From the NCBI GenBank assembly GCA_900473685.1, contig UCNE01000018.1:186001-250000 (forward strand): DNA of 64,000 bases. The letters are read 5' to 3'. Shown here piece by piece: positions 56,909 through 64,000 of the stretch; the first letter of the stretch is position 1, and each line of letters begins with the position of its first letter. Source of the DNA: Hyphomicrobiales bacterium (GTDB taxonomy: Bacteria; Pseudomonadota; Alphaproteobacteria; Rhizobiales; Rhizobiaceae). A program made the position numbers and the translations under genes. Below the pieces are notes generated by a model, which worked only from the letters and a program-made list of their open reading frames with translations, was not told the origin of the DNA and searched no databases.

Positions 56909-56938
56909 CGGTTTTTCTTCGATCAGGCTGACTCTGCG

Positions 56939-57397
56939 TCAGGTAATTGCCTTTTCCATGAACAGGCTGAGCGGATCCGGTTGATAGGAACCGAACGGCC
57001 CGATCTCGACATAGCCTGCGGTCTTGTAGAGACGAATTGCCTCGGGCTGATAGATGCCGGTCTCCAGCCGGATCGCTGACAACCCGGCGCCGCGGCCATG
57101 GCCCTCGAGATGCTCCAGCAGCTTGCGGCCGATCTTCAGGCCACGTGCCTGCGGATCGACGAACATGCGCTTGATCTCGGCACTGCCGTCGCCTGCATCC
57201 ACCAGCGCACAACAGCCGACGACCTCTCCCTCATGGCGGGCGACGAAAAAAGAGACCGACGGTTTTTCCAGCGTCGAGACATCGACAAGGTGATTGCTTT
57301 CGGCCGGATAGAGCGACTGCGCATAGGCATCGGACTGGTCGAGCAGGTTGAGCACGCCCGGCTGGCGCGGCGATTCTTTTTCAATGGTGAGAGTCAC
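56939..57397 (-). CDS. GNAT-family N-acetyltransferase, GTG start
   Basis: A 152-residue GNAT with motif A RMFVDPQARGLKIGRKLLEHLE (acetyl-CoA loop ARGLKIGRKL near residue 88) and the following ETGIYQPEAIRLYKTAGY helix. It starts with GTG at 57397. Substrate unknown. It stands alone between parE and a small hypothetical gene and is not part of an operon. It is unrelated in detail to the GNAT at 23447. Confidence 0.85.
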   Translation of the reverse strand: MTLTIEKESPRQPGVLNLLDQSDAYAQSLYPAESNHLVDVSTLEKPSVSFFVARHEGEVVGCCALVDAGDGSAEIKRMFVDPQARGLKIGRKLLEHLEGHGRGAGLSAIRLETGIYQPEAIRLYKTAGYVEIGPFGSYQPDPLSLFMEKAIT

Positions 57398-57646
57398 TTG
57401 GCGTTATTCCTTCACAGCCCGATTCATACCGTTCACAGTCAACACTAAAAGCCGTGTGTTTGAAACGGCGGACCCAAAATCTCGCCACACTCGACCACTG
57501 TCCTTCACCCAGCGCAATCGGCAGAAACAAATTGTTTCCAAGCTTTTCCCACTTTGCCTTACTTCCGGAGCAAACAGACTTTTAGTTCAGCTAAATAAGA
57601 ATCGCTTCCTACCGAACGACTTCACCGAATTGGAGAAACATCCACG

Positions 57647-58093
57647 ATGGTTCCTGCCCTGATCGTCATGACAATCCTCGGCTGCGATGACAGCGTCAGC
57701 CAATGCCACTACGTTTCAACCGTCAGCGGCACGTGGCAGAGCATTGCCGTCTGCGATGCGGAATCGCAAAAACAATTGCCGAAATTCTCCAACGCCAATT
57801 ACCCGGTGATCGTCGCAGTCTGCGAAACATCCGGCAACACGATGGCCAATGCCAAGGACCCGGCCCCGGTTCCGGCAAACCCGGCGGCGCTCGATCAGGC
57901 ACATGCGGTCACGCCAGACGCTGTCCCCGTGCCGCCGATCGCGGAACAGACGCAGCCAAGCCTGCCCCGCCGCACATTGGCGATGGTTTCGGGTGCCCTG
58001 CCCGACGCAGCGGCACTGCGCAACGCCGTGACCAAGCCCGTCCACTACATCGAGGACGGTTATTCCTGGGTGGCGCGGAAATTTACGAAGTAG
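57647..58093 (+). CDS. Conserved small protein of unknown function with Cys pairs
   Basis: I do not recognise this 148-residue protein. The N-terminal part (about 1-62) is compact and has four cysteines (ILGCDDSVSQCHYV, IAVCDAESQ, VAVCETSGN). A Pro/Ala-rich linker (about 70-105) follows, then a C-terminal helix ending in VHYIEDGYSWVARKFTK. The ATG at 57647 has GGAG 11 bases upstream. It resembles small rhizobial conserved proteins. It ends 3 bases before the stop of the convergent reductase gene. Confidence 0.7.
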   Translation: MVPALIVMTILGCDDSVSQCHYVSTVSGTWQSIAVCDAESQKQLPKFSNANYPVIVAVCETSGNTMANAKDPAPVPANPAALDQAHAVTPDAVPVPPIAEQTQPSLPRRTLAMVSGALPDAAALRNAVTKPVHYIEDGYSWVARKFTK

Positions 58094-58096
58094 GCC

Positions 58097-59119
58097 CTAT
58101 ACCAACCCGGCAGCGATCAGGCTTTCGGCGCTGGCGCAGATTGCCTCGTCCTCTGAACGGGGCTTCCAGCCCAGCAAACGTTTCGCTTTTTCGTTCGATA
58201 CGCGCGCGTCGCGGCCCAGTTCACCGACGATCAATCTCAGGCCGGGATCGAAGCGCGAAGCAATTCCCGCCAACCAGTTGGGCAAAACGAATTTCGGCAG
58301 TTTTTTCGCGTAGGTAGGAAAATCCCGCTTAAGAACCGTGGCGATGTCCTTGATCGACAACGCCTCGCCAGCGATGATAAAACGCTCGCCGGCCGCCTGT
58401 GGTATTGTCATGGCAAGAACATGCGCCTCTGCGGCATCGCGGACATCGACGACCGGCACGCTGAAATCCGGCATGGCGGGATAGCGGCCTTTCAGCAGGC
58501 TTTGCACAACACCGACCGACGTGCCGGTCTCGGCGCCAAGGATGGGGCCGAGGATCATGCCCGGATTGACGACGACCAGTTCAAGGCCATTTTCGCGCGC
58601 AAAGGCCCAGGCGGCGCGCTCGGCCAGCGTCTTTGACTTGTAATATGGCGTTGCAAGCACGCCATCGACATCGGTCCAGTCCGCCTCGGAAAAGGGCGCC
58701 CTGCCCGATCCATAGCTGATGGCGGCGATGGAGGACGTCAGAACCACGCGGTTGACGCCCGCGTTTTTTGCGGCGCGCAGCACGCGCAACGTCCCCTCCC
58801 GTGCCGGCAGAATGAGGTCGTTTTCATTGTTGGGTACACTTGGAGGAAAAGGTGACGCGGTATGGATCACATCGGCGACGCCGGAAAATGCATCTTGCCA
58901 CCCCTCATCCGATAGGAGATCGGCGACAACAAAGGATAGCTTTCCATTCCCGGCGCCTTGCATTGACCGGATCGCCGCCTCGATAGACTTCGCCTTTTTC
59001 AGCGATCGCAAGGTCCCACGAACCTCGTATCCGGCCTGAAGCAGCCGGGCTGCGACATGACGGCCGAGAAAACCGCCAATTCCGGTCACAGCGATCAGTT
59101 TACGTGCATTCGTGGTCAT
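58097..59119 (-). CDS. NAD(P)-dependent reductase, dihydroflavonol-reductase-like extended SDR
   Basis: A 340-residue extended SDR. The NAD(P) motif AVTGIGGFLGRHVAARLL lies near residue 9, LTSSIAAISYG carries the catalytic Ser, and YYKSKTLAERAAW the Tyr-Lys pair near residue 159. It resembles aldehyde/ketone reductases of the dihydroflavonol-4-reductase family. ATG at 59119 is chosen, though GTG at 59122 is in frame. It is divergent from a TetR gene, and the intergenic region has several TGTCA/TGACA half-sites, so TetR control is likely. Confidence 0.88.
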   Translation of the reverse strand: MTTNARKLIAVTGIGGFLGRHVAARLLQAGYEVRGTLRSLKKAKSIEAAIRSMQGAGNGKLSFVVADLLSDEGWQDAFSGVADVIHTASPFPPSVPNNENDLILPAREGTLRVLRAAKNAGVNRVVLTSSIAAISYGSGRAPFSEADWTDVDGVLATPYYKSKTLAERAAWAFARENGLELVVVNPGMILGPILGAETGTSVGVVQSLLKGRYPAMPDFSVPVVDVRDAAEAHVLAMTIPQAAGERFIIAGEALSIKDIATVLKRDFPTYAKKLPKFVLPNWLAGIASRFDPGLRLIVGELGRDARVSNEKAKRLLGWKPRSEDEAICASAESLIAAGLV

Positions 59120-59141
59120 CACCTATCTCCCGCTCGTCATT

Positions 59142-59194
59142 TTGACATTTCTTGTCTATTTTGTCAGTTTGACATTTTTAGTCCAAAGTGTCAA
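59142..59194. promoter_or_regulatory. Cluster of TGTCA/TGACA half-sites between reductase and tetR
   Basis: GACA-TTTCT-TGTC (59144-59156) and TGTCA-GTT-TGACA (59162-59174) are perfect dyads. TTGACATTTT (59169-59178) faces AAAGTGTCAA (59185-59194) with one mismatch in ten. They overlap and fill the gap between the divergent genes, so a TetR operator array is likely. Confidence 0.6.
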
Positions 59195-59203
59195 TTCAGA
59201 AAA

Positions 59204-59779
59204 ATGGACGAAAAGAAGCAGCATATCATGACAGCGGCCGCGGACGTTTTTAGCCGCTACGGCTTCAAGAAGACGTCGATGCAGGACATCGCCGATGCTG
59301 CAGTGATGTCGCGCGCGGCGCTTTATCTGTATTTCAGAAACAAGGATGATCTGTTCCGGTCGCTGATGACATGGCATCACGGCGATGCTTTGATGGCGGC
59401 GGAGTCCGCCTTTTCGTCCAACCGCCCCTTCATTCTGCGGATGGAAAATGCGCTGACGAATTTCACCATGACGATCATGGCGCCCGTCAAGGCAAGCCCG
59501 CACGGGCTGGAATTGTTTGAAGCAAACATGTTTCTGGCCAGCGACATCAACGCGGCAACCTCACTTCGCCTGCGTGAACTCATCGAAGATGCGGTGAAGG
59601 GTGCGATCTCTGAGGACGAGATTTCGCTCTCTGCAACCGGGCTTTCGGCTGAAGCGCTGGCTGATCTGCTCTACGTCTGCCTGGACGGAATCAAGAAAGC
59701 GCCCAACGGGCTTGAGAAACTGGACCAGCGGTTGGCCGCTTTGATGCGCCTGATCGACACATCAACACGGCCTTCCTGA
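59204..59779 (+). CDS. TetR-family regulator of the adjacent reductase
   Basis: A 191-residue TetR protein from the ATG at 59204; the longer frame to 59057 overlaps the reductase. The HTH is SMQDIADAAVMSRAALYLYF near residue 25. The C-terminal half is helical with no recognised ligand signature. It is divergent from the SDR reductase and probably represses it. It stops five bases before the convergent DUF2336 gene. Confidence 0.92.
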   Translation: MDEKKQHIMTAAADVFSRYGFKKTSMQDIADAAVMSRAALYLYFRNKDDLFRSLMTWHHGDALMAAESAFSSNRPFILRMENALTNFTMTIMAPVKASPHGLELFEANMFLASDINAATSLRLRELIEDAVKGAISEDEISLSATGLSAEALADLLYVCLDGIKKAPNGLEKLDQRLAALMRLIDTSTRPS

Positions 59780-59783
59780 AAAA

Positions 59784-60923
59784 TCAGGCCGCTTCGCGGG
59801 CGGCGAGTTGCGCATAGTCGCGGGCAGACTGGCGCTGTTCGGCAATCGTCAGCTTCTCAATCAGATCGGCAAGACCACCGGATGCCTCCGAGGTGTGGCT
59901 TTTACCGCGCAGCTTCGACAACAGGGCGCCGGAAATCGTAGTGGTGAACCCCGGCGAACCAACCCGGTTTTCCTTGCGCCAGATCAGCACAGCCTCGGCA
60001 AAGAGGGCGCTGACGTCGCGGCCAAGGCCCGCACTTTCGAACAGCGCCCGGATGGCATGAATGCGGCCGTCGGACAGGATCGAGCGTACGCGTTTATCGG
60101 CGACATCCGACAGATTAACGATGGCGGCGGCAAAGAAATCGATCTTGCCGGAACACAGGGCGTTCAGAAGGAAAGCCGGTGTCAGGCGCCCAATCACCCG
60201 GAGATGTTCGACGAGATTGGGGATCTGGTCCACTTGCGCCGCCCCGGCCATGCCGACGGCAGCCTTGTCGCAGGCTTCACGAGTGATGCGTTCGACACGG
60301 CGTTCGCCGATCGCCGCCTGCACCAACCCGAACCCGGAAAGGGCTGCCCCGACTTTCTCGACCAGCGCATGGCGGGCGTCGGCTGGCAGATCGGCACGCT
60401 CAAGCAGGGTGTTGCGCACCGACCAGAGATGTCCGAGCCGGTCGCTCAGACGCTTCAGCGTCCGGCAGGAAAACCGCGCCTGCTCGTTTTCGAGCAGGAT
60501 CAGAACTTCCTGCTCACCGCCGATTTCGGCGATGGCGGCTGCAACAGGCCGTGACATGGCCTGGCGGGCGGCAATGACCGCACGGGTTTCCGGCGTCCCC
60601 TTGGCTGCCAGATCAACCAGGTCCATATCGTTGAGCACGGGAGAACGCGAAATAACGGCATAGGCGGTTTCCGGCTGGTCTTCGGCCAGCGACAGGATGA
60701 TTGTCCGGGGAATGCGCGCGCAATCAGCAACGGCTTCGGCGAGCGCCAGGCGAACTTTTGGCGAAGGATCGTCAAGAAGAAAGGTCATCGCCATTTCGGC
60801 GGCATGTTCGTCGAGCGCATTCATTTCCGCTGCGACATAGGCACGGCCCAGCGCTTGCGCTGCTCGAACCCGATCGCCTGTTTTGGCGGTTTCGACCCAA
60901 CGAAGAAATGCTTGTATGATCAC
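59784..60923 (-). CDS. DUF2336 family protein
   Basis: A 379-residue all-helical protein of the DUF2336 family, common in alphaproteobacteria. I chose the GTG at 60923, with GAGG six bases upstream; the TTG at 60944 gives eight extra residues. HEAT-like repeats are visible in the first half (MTFLLDDPSPKVRLALAEA near residue 50, then ISRSPVLNDMDLVDLAAKG). No signal peptide or membrane helix is present. Function is unknown; some relatives are near flagellar or cell-cycle genes, but not here. Confidence 0.85.
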   Translation of the reverse strand: MIIQAFLRWVETAKTGDRVRAAQALGRAYVAAEMNALDEHAAEMAMTFLLDDPSPKVRLALAEAVADCARIPRTIILSLAEDQPETAYAVISRSPVLNDMDLVDLAAKGTPETRAVIAARQAMSRPVAAAIAEIGGEQEVLILLENEQARFSCRTLKRLSDRLGHLWSVRNTLLERADLPADARHALVEKVGAALSGFGLVQAAIGERRVERITREACDKAAVGMAGAAQVDQIPNLVEHLRVIGRLTPAFLLNALCSGKIDFFAAAIVNLSDVADKRVRSILSDGRIHAIRALFESAGLGRDVSALFAEAVLIWRKENRVGSPGFTTTISGALLSKLRGKSHTSEASGGLADLIEKLTIAEQRQSARDYAQLAAREAA

Positions 60924-61002
60924 CGACGCCTCACTACACACCAACCAGCCACAATCACGGTGTTTCCTACGTTAGCGATCAAAGGTTTAAGATTGGTTCA
61001 CC

Positions 61003-61713
61003 ATGTCCGTTAACCGCTTCGAAATCACGCTGCCGATGATGTGCGCAACACCAGACGCGCTGCCGTCAAAGTCCGGCACAGGCGGAGCTTCGACCACGAT
61101 CCTCGATATCCGCCGGGACTGGATGACCAAGAGCGCAGCCGATCAGGCGCGGCGGATAATCAAGCACCGGCAATCAGCGGAAGGTTCGACACTGCTTCGC
61201 GTTGGCACGCCAGACGACGAGGCCGGGCAGACGGCGATCGAGCAACTGGCAACACTGCGGCCGCATGGCTTTGTGCTTTCCGGCTGTGGCGGTGTCGCCG
61301 ATATCCAGAAGTTCGACGTCATGCTGAGGGTCGCGGAAGCCACCCATGGGCTCGAAGCGGGATCGGTTGGACTGGTTGCCGAGATTGGAGAGAATCTAGC
61401 GTTTCTTCTCTCGCAAATGTCCCTGAAAGATGTGTCGTACCGGCTGAACGCCATCATTTTCGACAGTGAAGGGCTGACGCAGGCAACGGCAAGCCAGACC
61501 TTCAACGTAGCAGCATCCAGGGCTGGCGCACCGCTTCTCCTTGCCCGCGCTGCCGTTGTCATCAAGGCAAGGCAGGCAGGCATTGCCTGCTACGACCTGC
61601 TGCACGAAAGCGACGTCAACCCGCGGACCACGCGCGACATCGCCCTTGCCGATGGTTTTTCCGGGGTAATAGCGCGCAACGCCGCCCAGCTTGAGGCGCT
61701 GTCGGCACCCTGA
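61003..61713 (+). CDS. Degenerate CitE/HpcH-like aldolase-fold protein
   Basis: A 236-residue protein resembling the HpcH/HpaI aldolase and citrate lyase beta family. LLRVGTPDDEAGQTAIEQL matches the CitE strand with its Arg. IQKFDVMLRVAEATHGLEAG followed by VGLVAEIGEN matches the CitE hinge before the metal Glu. VIKARQAGIACYDLLHESDV matches the late barrel strand. The 'PKVES' block of active enzymes is replaced by SGCGG, so catalytic capacity is doubtful. It follows DUF2336 divergently, 79 bases away. Confidence 0.7.
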   Translation: MSVNRFEITLPMMCATPDALPSKSGTGGASTTILDIRRDWMTKSAADQARRIIKHRQSAEGSTLLRVGTPDDEAGQTAIEQLATLRPHGFVLSGCGGVADIQKFDVMLRVAEATHGLEAGSVGLVAEIGENLAFLLSQMSLKDVSYRLNAIIFDSEGLTQATASQTFNVAASRAGAPLLLARAAVVIKARQAGIACYDLLHESDVNPRTTRDIALADGFSGVIARNAAQLEALSAP

Positions 61714-61723
61714 ATGGCCAGCC

Positions 61724-62326
61724 CTAGCGCTTGGGCCGGAACATCTCGAACACATCTCCGGCGTCGCAATAATCCATATAGCCCATGCGGCCGACCGGCC
61801 GGACCTTGGCCATGTCGAAACGGCCGTCGCGGATCGCCTCTTCGCGAATATGGATGCCGACAACCTGGCCGATGACCACATGGTTTTCGGACAACGTTCC
61901 GTCGAGTGCCTTCGGCTGGAAAATCTCCGTTACCTTGCATTCGAGGGCTGCGTAAGCTTCGGCAACGAAGGGTGCCTGGACGAACTGGCCTGCAATGGGC
62001 GTCAATCCGGCAAGTGCGAATTCGCTCTCGCCGTGCGGAGCCGGAGCCGAGGTGATGTTCATCGCCTCGCGAATATCGAAGCTGACGAAATTGGCGGTGA
62101 ACTCACGGGTTTCCTCGATGTTGCGGACCGAGTCCTTGCGGCCGGACGAGGAGAACATCACCATTTTCGGCGTATCGCTGATCGCATTGAAGAAGGAATA
62201 GGGCGCCAGATTGAGGCTGCCATCGGCAGACCTCGATCCGATCCAGCCGATCGGCCGCGGCGAGACGATGGCCTTGAACGGATCATGGGCGAGGCCATGG
62301 GCGTTTTCCGCGGTCGCATAAAACAT
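61724..62326 (-). CDS. Flavin reductase-like FMN-binding protein
   Basis: A 200-residue flavin-reductase/split-barrel FMN protein, with VSPRPIGWIGSRSADG near residue 22, NLAPYSFFNAISDTPKMVMFSS near residue 39, and a CKVTEIFQPK strand near residue 131. It could supply reduced flavin to an oxidoreductase. Its ATG overlaps the stop of the nitroreductase gene by one base (TGATG), so the two are coupled. Partner and substrate are unknown. Confidence 0.87.
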   Translation of the reverse strand: MFYATAENAHGLAHDPFKAIVSPRPIGWIGSRSADGSLNLAPYSFFNAISDTPKMVMFSSSGRKDSVRNIEETREFTANFVSFDIREAMNITSAPAPHGESEFALAGLTPIAGQFVQAPFVAEAYAALECKVTEIFQPKALDGTLSENHVVIGQVVGIHIREEAIRDGRFDMAKVRPVGRMGYMDYCDAGDVFEMFRPKR

Positions 62327-62910
62327 CAGGCGTCCTCGCCAACCCAGGTGACGATATCGGCGAGTTCCGGCCGCGGGCGTTCCGTCGGCGGAACCTGCGG
62401 CGTGCCGATATGGATGAAGCCGGCAACCTTTTCACCGGGCTGGACGCCAAGCAGCGCGTGCGCCTTTTCATCGAAGGCATACCATTCGGTCAGCCAGTTC
62501 GAGCAGAATCCGAGCGCGTTGGCCGCCATGAGCAGATTGAGGCAGACGGCGCCGGCAGACATCACCTGCTCCCATTCCGGCACCTTGAAATGCGGGGCGG
62601 CCTTGCTGACGACGGCGACGACGACAGGCGCGCGCGACAGGCGGGCGTTTTCCACCTTGATCATCTCTTCGGAAAGATCGGGCTTGGCTGCGAGCGCCAT
62701 TTTTGCCAGCTCCGCACTGATGCGCACCCGCTCCTCGCCGCGATAGACGATGAAACGCCAGGGTGCCAGCTTGCCGTGATCCGGCACGCGCGATGCGAGC
62801 GTCAGCATTTCTTCGATTTCCGCCGTGCCCGGCCCCGGTCCGCCCATTTGAAAGGCCGGAATAGACCGGCGGGTTGCCAGATAATCGCGCAGGCTGATTT
62901 CAGTTTTCAT
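62326..62910 (-). CDS. Nitroreductase family protein
   Basis: A 194-residue FMN-dependent nitroreductase-fold protein. FMN residues are visible in [14 protein letters not shown] near residue 10 and in [20 protein letters not shown] near residue 41. [16 protein letters not shown] near residue 131 and FIHIGTP near the C terminus are family typical. It resembles YdjA-type small nitroreductases. It is translationally coupled to the flavin reductase gene. Natural substrate is unknown. Confidence 0.88.
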   Translation of the reverse strand: MKTEISLRDYLATRRSIPAFQMGGPGPGTAEIEEMLTLASRVPDHGKLAPWRFIVYRGEERVRISAELAKMALAAKPDLSEEMIKVENARLSRAPVVVAVVSKAAPHFKVPEWEQVMSAGAVCLNLLMAANALGFCSNWLTEWYAFDEKAHALLGVQPGEKVAGFIHIGTPQVPPTERPRPELADIVTWVGEDA

Positions 62911-63022
62911 CGCCGTCCATTTCCACTAGTTTGCCACCGCACGCCGCCACCAAGCAGGCAGCCACGAAATTGCCATATCGGCGTTTCAAGTGGAGCCACA
63001 CACTCAGGATGTCAACCACCCC

Positions 63023-64000
63023 ATGCGCATCAAGGCCGGTCATGTTCGCGCTGTCACCCTAGCGCTCGTTCTTGCAACGATTGGCACCCGTGCGCCGCAG
63101 GCGCAGGAGCTTGCCGACCCCTTCAAGGCCTTTCCGGCGATCTCCGCTCCCTCCAAAAAAATGCCCAAACTCAACAGCTTCAATCCGGTAAACCCGGATG
63201 CCGCAACGCAAGGTCCAACGGCAAAGGACATTCAGCTGGAGGCGCATCTGACGGAAAAGGGCAACGCCGTCGAGCAAGGCCTGACCTGGCGTGTTTTCAA
63301 CCCCATTCCCGGCTCCGACGGCAAGCTGCCGCTGGTGGCAACGTCGGAAGGCGGATCGGCCGCGTTCCAGCTCATTCCCGGCGAATATTTCGTCAATGTC
63401 GCCTTCGGCCGCGCCGGCGCGACACGCAAGATCCGGGTGGCGGATGCTGCTCTCCCTGAAAAGCAGGTGCTGGTGCTGGACGCCGGTGGCGTCATGCTCA
63501 ATGCCGTCTCCGGCAGCGACGTGCGCATCCCCCCGGGCGAACTGAGCTTTTCGATCTTTTCGGCGGATTCGAAGGAAGACGGCGAACGCGCGCTGGTGGT
63601 TGCCGACGTCAAGCCGAACACGGTGGTGCGGCTGAACACGGGCACCTATCACGTCGTTTCCAACTATGGCTCGGTCAATGCCGTCATTCGCGCCGATATA
63701 CAGGTCGAAGCCGGCAAACTGACGGAAGCGACGATCCAGCACCGCGCCGCCAAGCTGACACTGAAACTCGTTTCCGAACCCGGCGGCGAAGCGATTGCCG
63801 ATACGGCATGGTCGATCCTGACCTCTTCCGGCGACGTCGTCAGCGAAAGCGTCGGTGCGTTCCCGACGCTGGTACTGGCCGAAGGCGGCTATTCGGCGGT
63901 CGCGCGCAACAACGAGAAAATTTTCCAGCGCGACTTTACCGTCAAGGCCGGCGTCAATACCGATGTCGAGGTTCTACTCAACGACAAGGGCGTGCAGCCC
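63023..64000 (+). CDS. Secreted beta-rich protein, 3' end outside window
   Basis: The frame starts at the ATG at 63023 (AGGA about 13 bases upstream) and is open to the right edge for 326 codons. A signal peptide is predicted (residues 1-27, ending RAPQAQE). The mature part has repeated beta-strand segments (LTEKGNAVEQGLTWRVFNP, ALVVADVKPNTVVRLNTGTY, VNAVIRADIQVEAGKLTEA), resembling a tandem carbohydrate-binding-like or Ig-like layout. I do not recognise the family. Several Gly-rich turns and no cysteine suggest periplasmic or surface localisation. Confidence 0.72.
   Translation, partial: MRIKAGHVRAVTLALVLATIGTRAPQAQELADPFKAFPAISAPSKKMPKLNSFNPVNPDAATQGPTAKDIQLEAHLTEKGNAVEQGLTWRVFNPIPGSDGKLPLVATSEGGSAAFQLIPGEYFVNVAFGRAGATRKIRVADAALPEKQVLVLDAGGVMLNAVSGSDVRIPPGELSFSIFSADSKEDGERALVVADVKPNTVVRLNTGTYHVVSNYGSVNAVIRADIQVEAGKLTEATIQHRAAKLTLKLVSEPGGEAIADTAWSILTSSGDVVSESVGAFPTLVLAEGGYSAVARNNEKIFQRDFTVKAGVNTDVEVLLNDKGVQP

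Overview
The window is a gene-dense, high-GC stretch of a Rhizobiaceae chromosome (Rhizobium/Agrobacterium/Neorhizobium group). The evidence is the gene order: dusB(nifR3)-ntrB-ntrC, ntrY-ntrX, D-amino-acid aminotransferase, hfq, hflX and mazG; a fused ispDF; pdhA-pdhB(lipoyl)-pdhC followed by lpdA-lipA; and eno-ftsB-pdh. I saw no prophage, transposase, CRISPR array, tRNA or rRNA. Apart from a few regulator-linked pairs and one sugar-lipid operon, it is core chromosome. Genus placement is inferred from family knowledge, not from a search.

Layout: 1-4.7 kb holds assimilatory sulfite reduction on the minus strand (cysG, DUF2849, sulfite/nitrite reductase, DUF934), then a ferredoxin-NADP reductase cut by the window edge. 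4.9-6.4 kb has a nucleoside deaminase and mazG. 6.4-17.2 kb, nearly all minus, is the nitrogen-regulation block (dusB-ntrBC, ntrYX) with a D-amino-acid aminotransferase, hfq, hflX and a small membrane protein that contains a heptanucleotide repeat. 17.5-19.2 kb is ispDF-cinA. 19.2-30.5 kb, minus, is the pyruvate dehydrogenase and lipoate block with ratA, two tandem P-loop kinases, ftsB and eno. 30.6-35.1 kb has kdsA, a glyoxalase-like protein, two SDRs and a divergent LysR. 35.1-38.2 kb has a lytic-transglycosylase-like lipoprotein, a GH32 enzyme and a 746-base gene-free stretch with nested palindromes.

38.2-47.6 kb contains two separate TetR/RidA divergent pairs, each with a duplicated palindromic operator, around pyrG, secG, tpiA, a cytochrome b561-YceI pair and an OmpA-like protein. 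47.7-53.5 kb is a minus-strand operon that looks like a polyprenyl-phosphate pentose pathway: a HAD-UbiA phosphoribosyltransferase fusion, a DprE1-like oxidase, an ArnE/F-like small transporter, an extended SDR and a class III aminotransferase. This is the most promising lead for an undescribed system. 53.6-64 kb holds an alpha/beta hydrolase, parE, a GNAT, small conserved proteins, a reductase/TetR pair, a DUF2336 protein, a degenerate CitE-like protein, a flavin reductase-nitroreductase pair, and the start of a secreted beta-rich protein that runs off the window.

How the genes work together: cysG makes siroheme for the sulfite reductase beside it, and the flavin reductase fpr is a plausible electron source. 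NtrBC and NtrYX sense nitrogen and redox state. PdhABC-LpdA forms one complex, and its lipoyl groups are supplied by LipA. KdsA, the sugar-lipid operon, the OmpA-like protein and the transglycosylase all act on the envelope. Start codons were chosen from family length and Shine-Dalgarno spacing where the longest frame was implausible.
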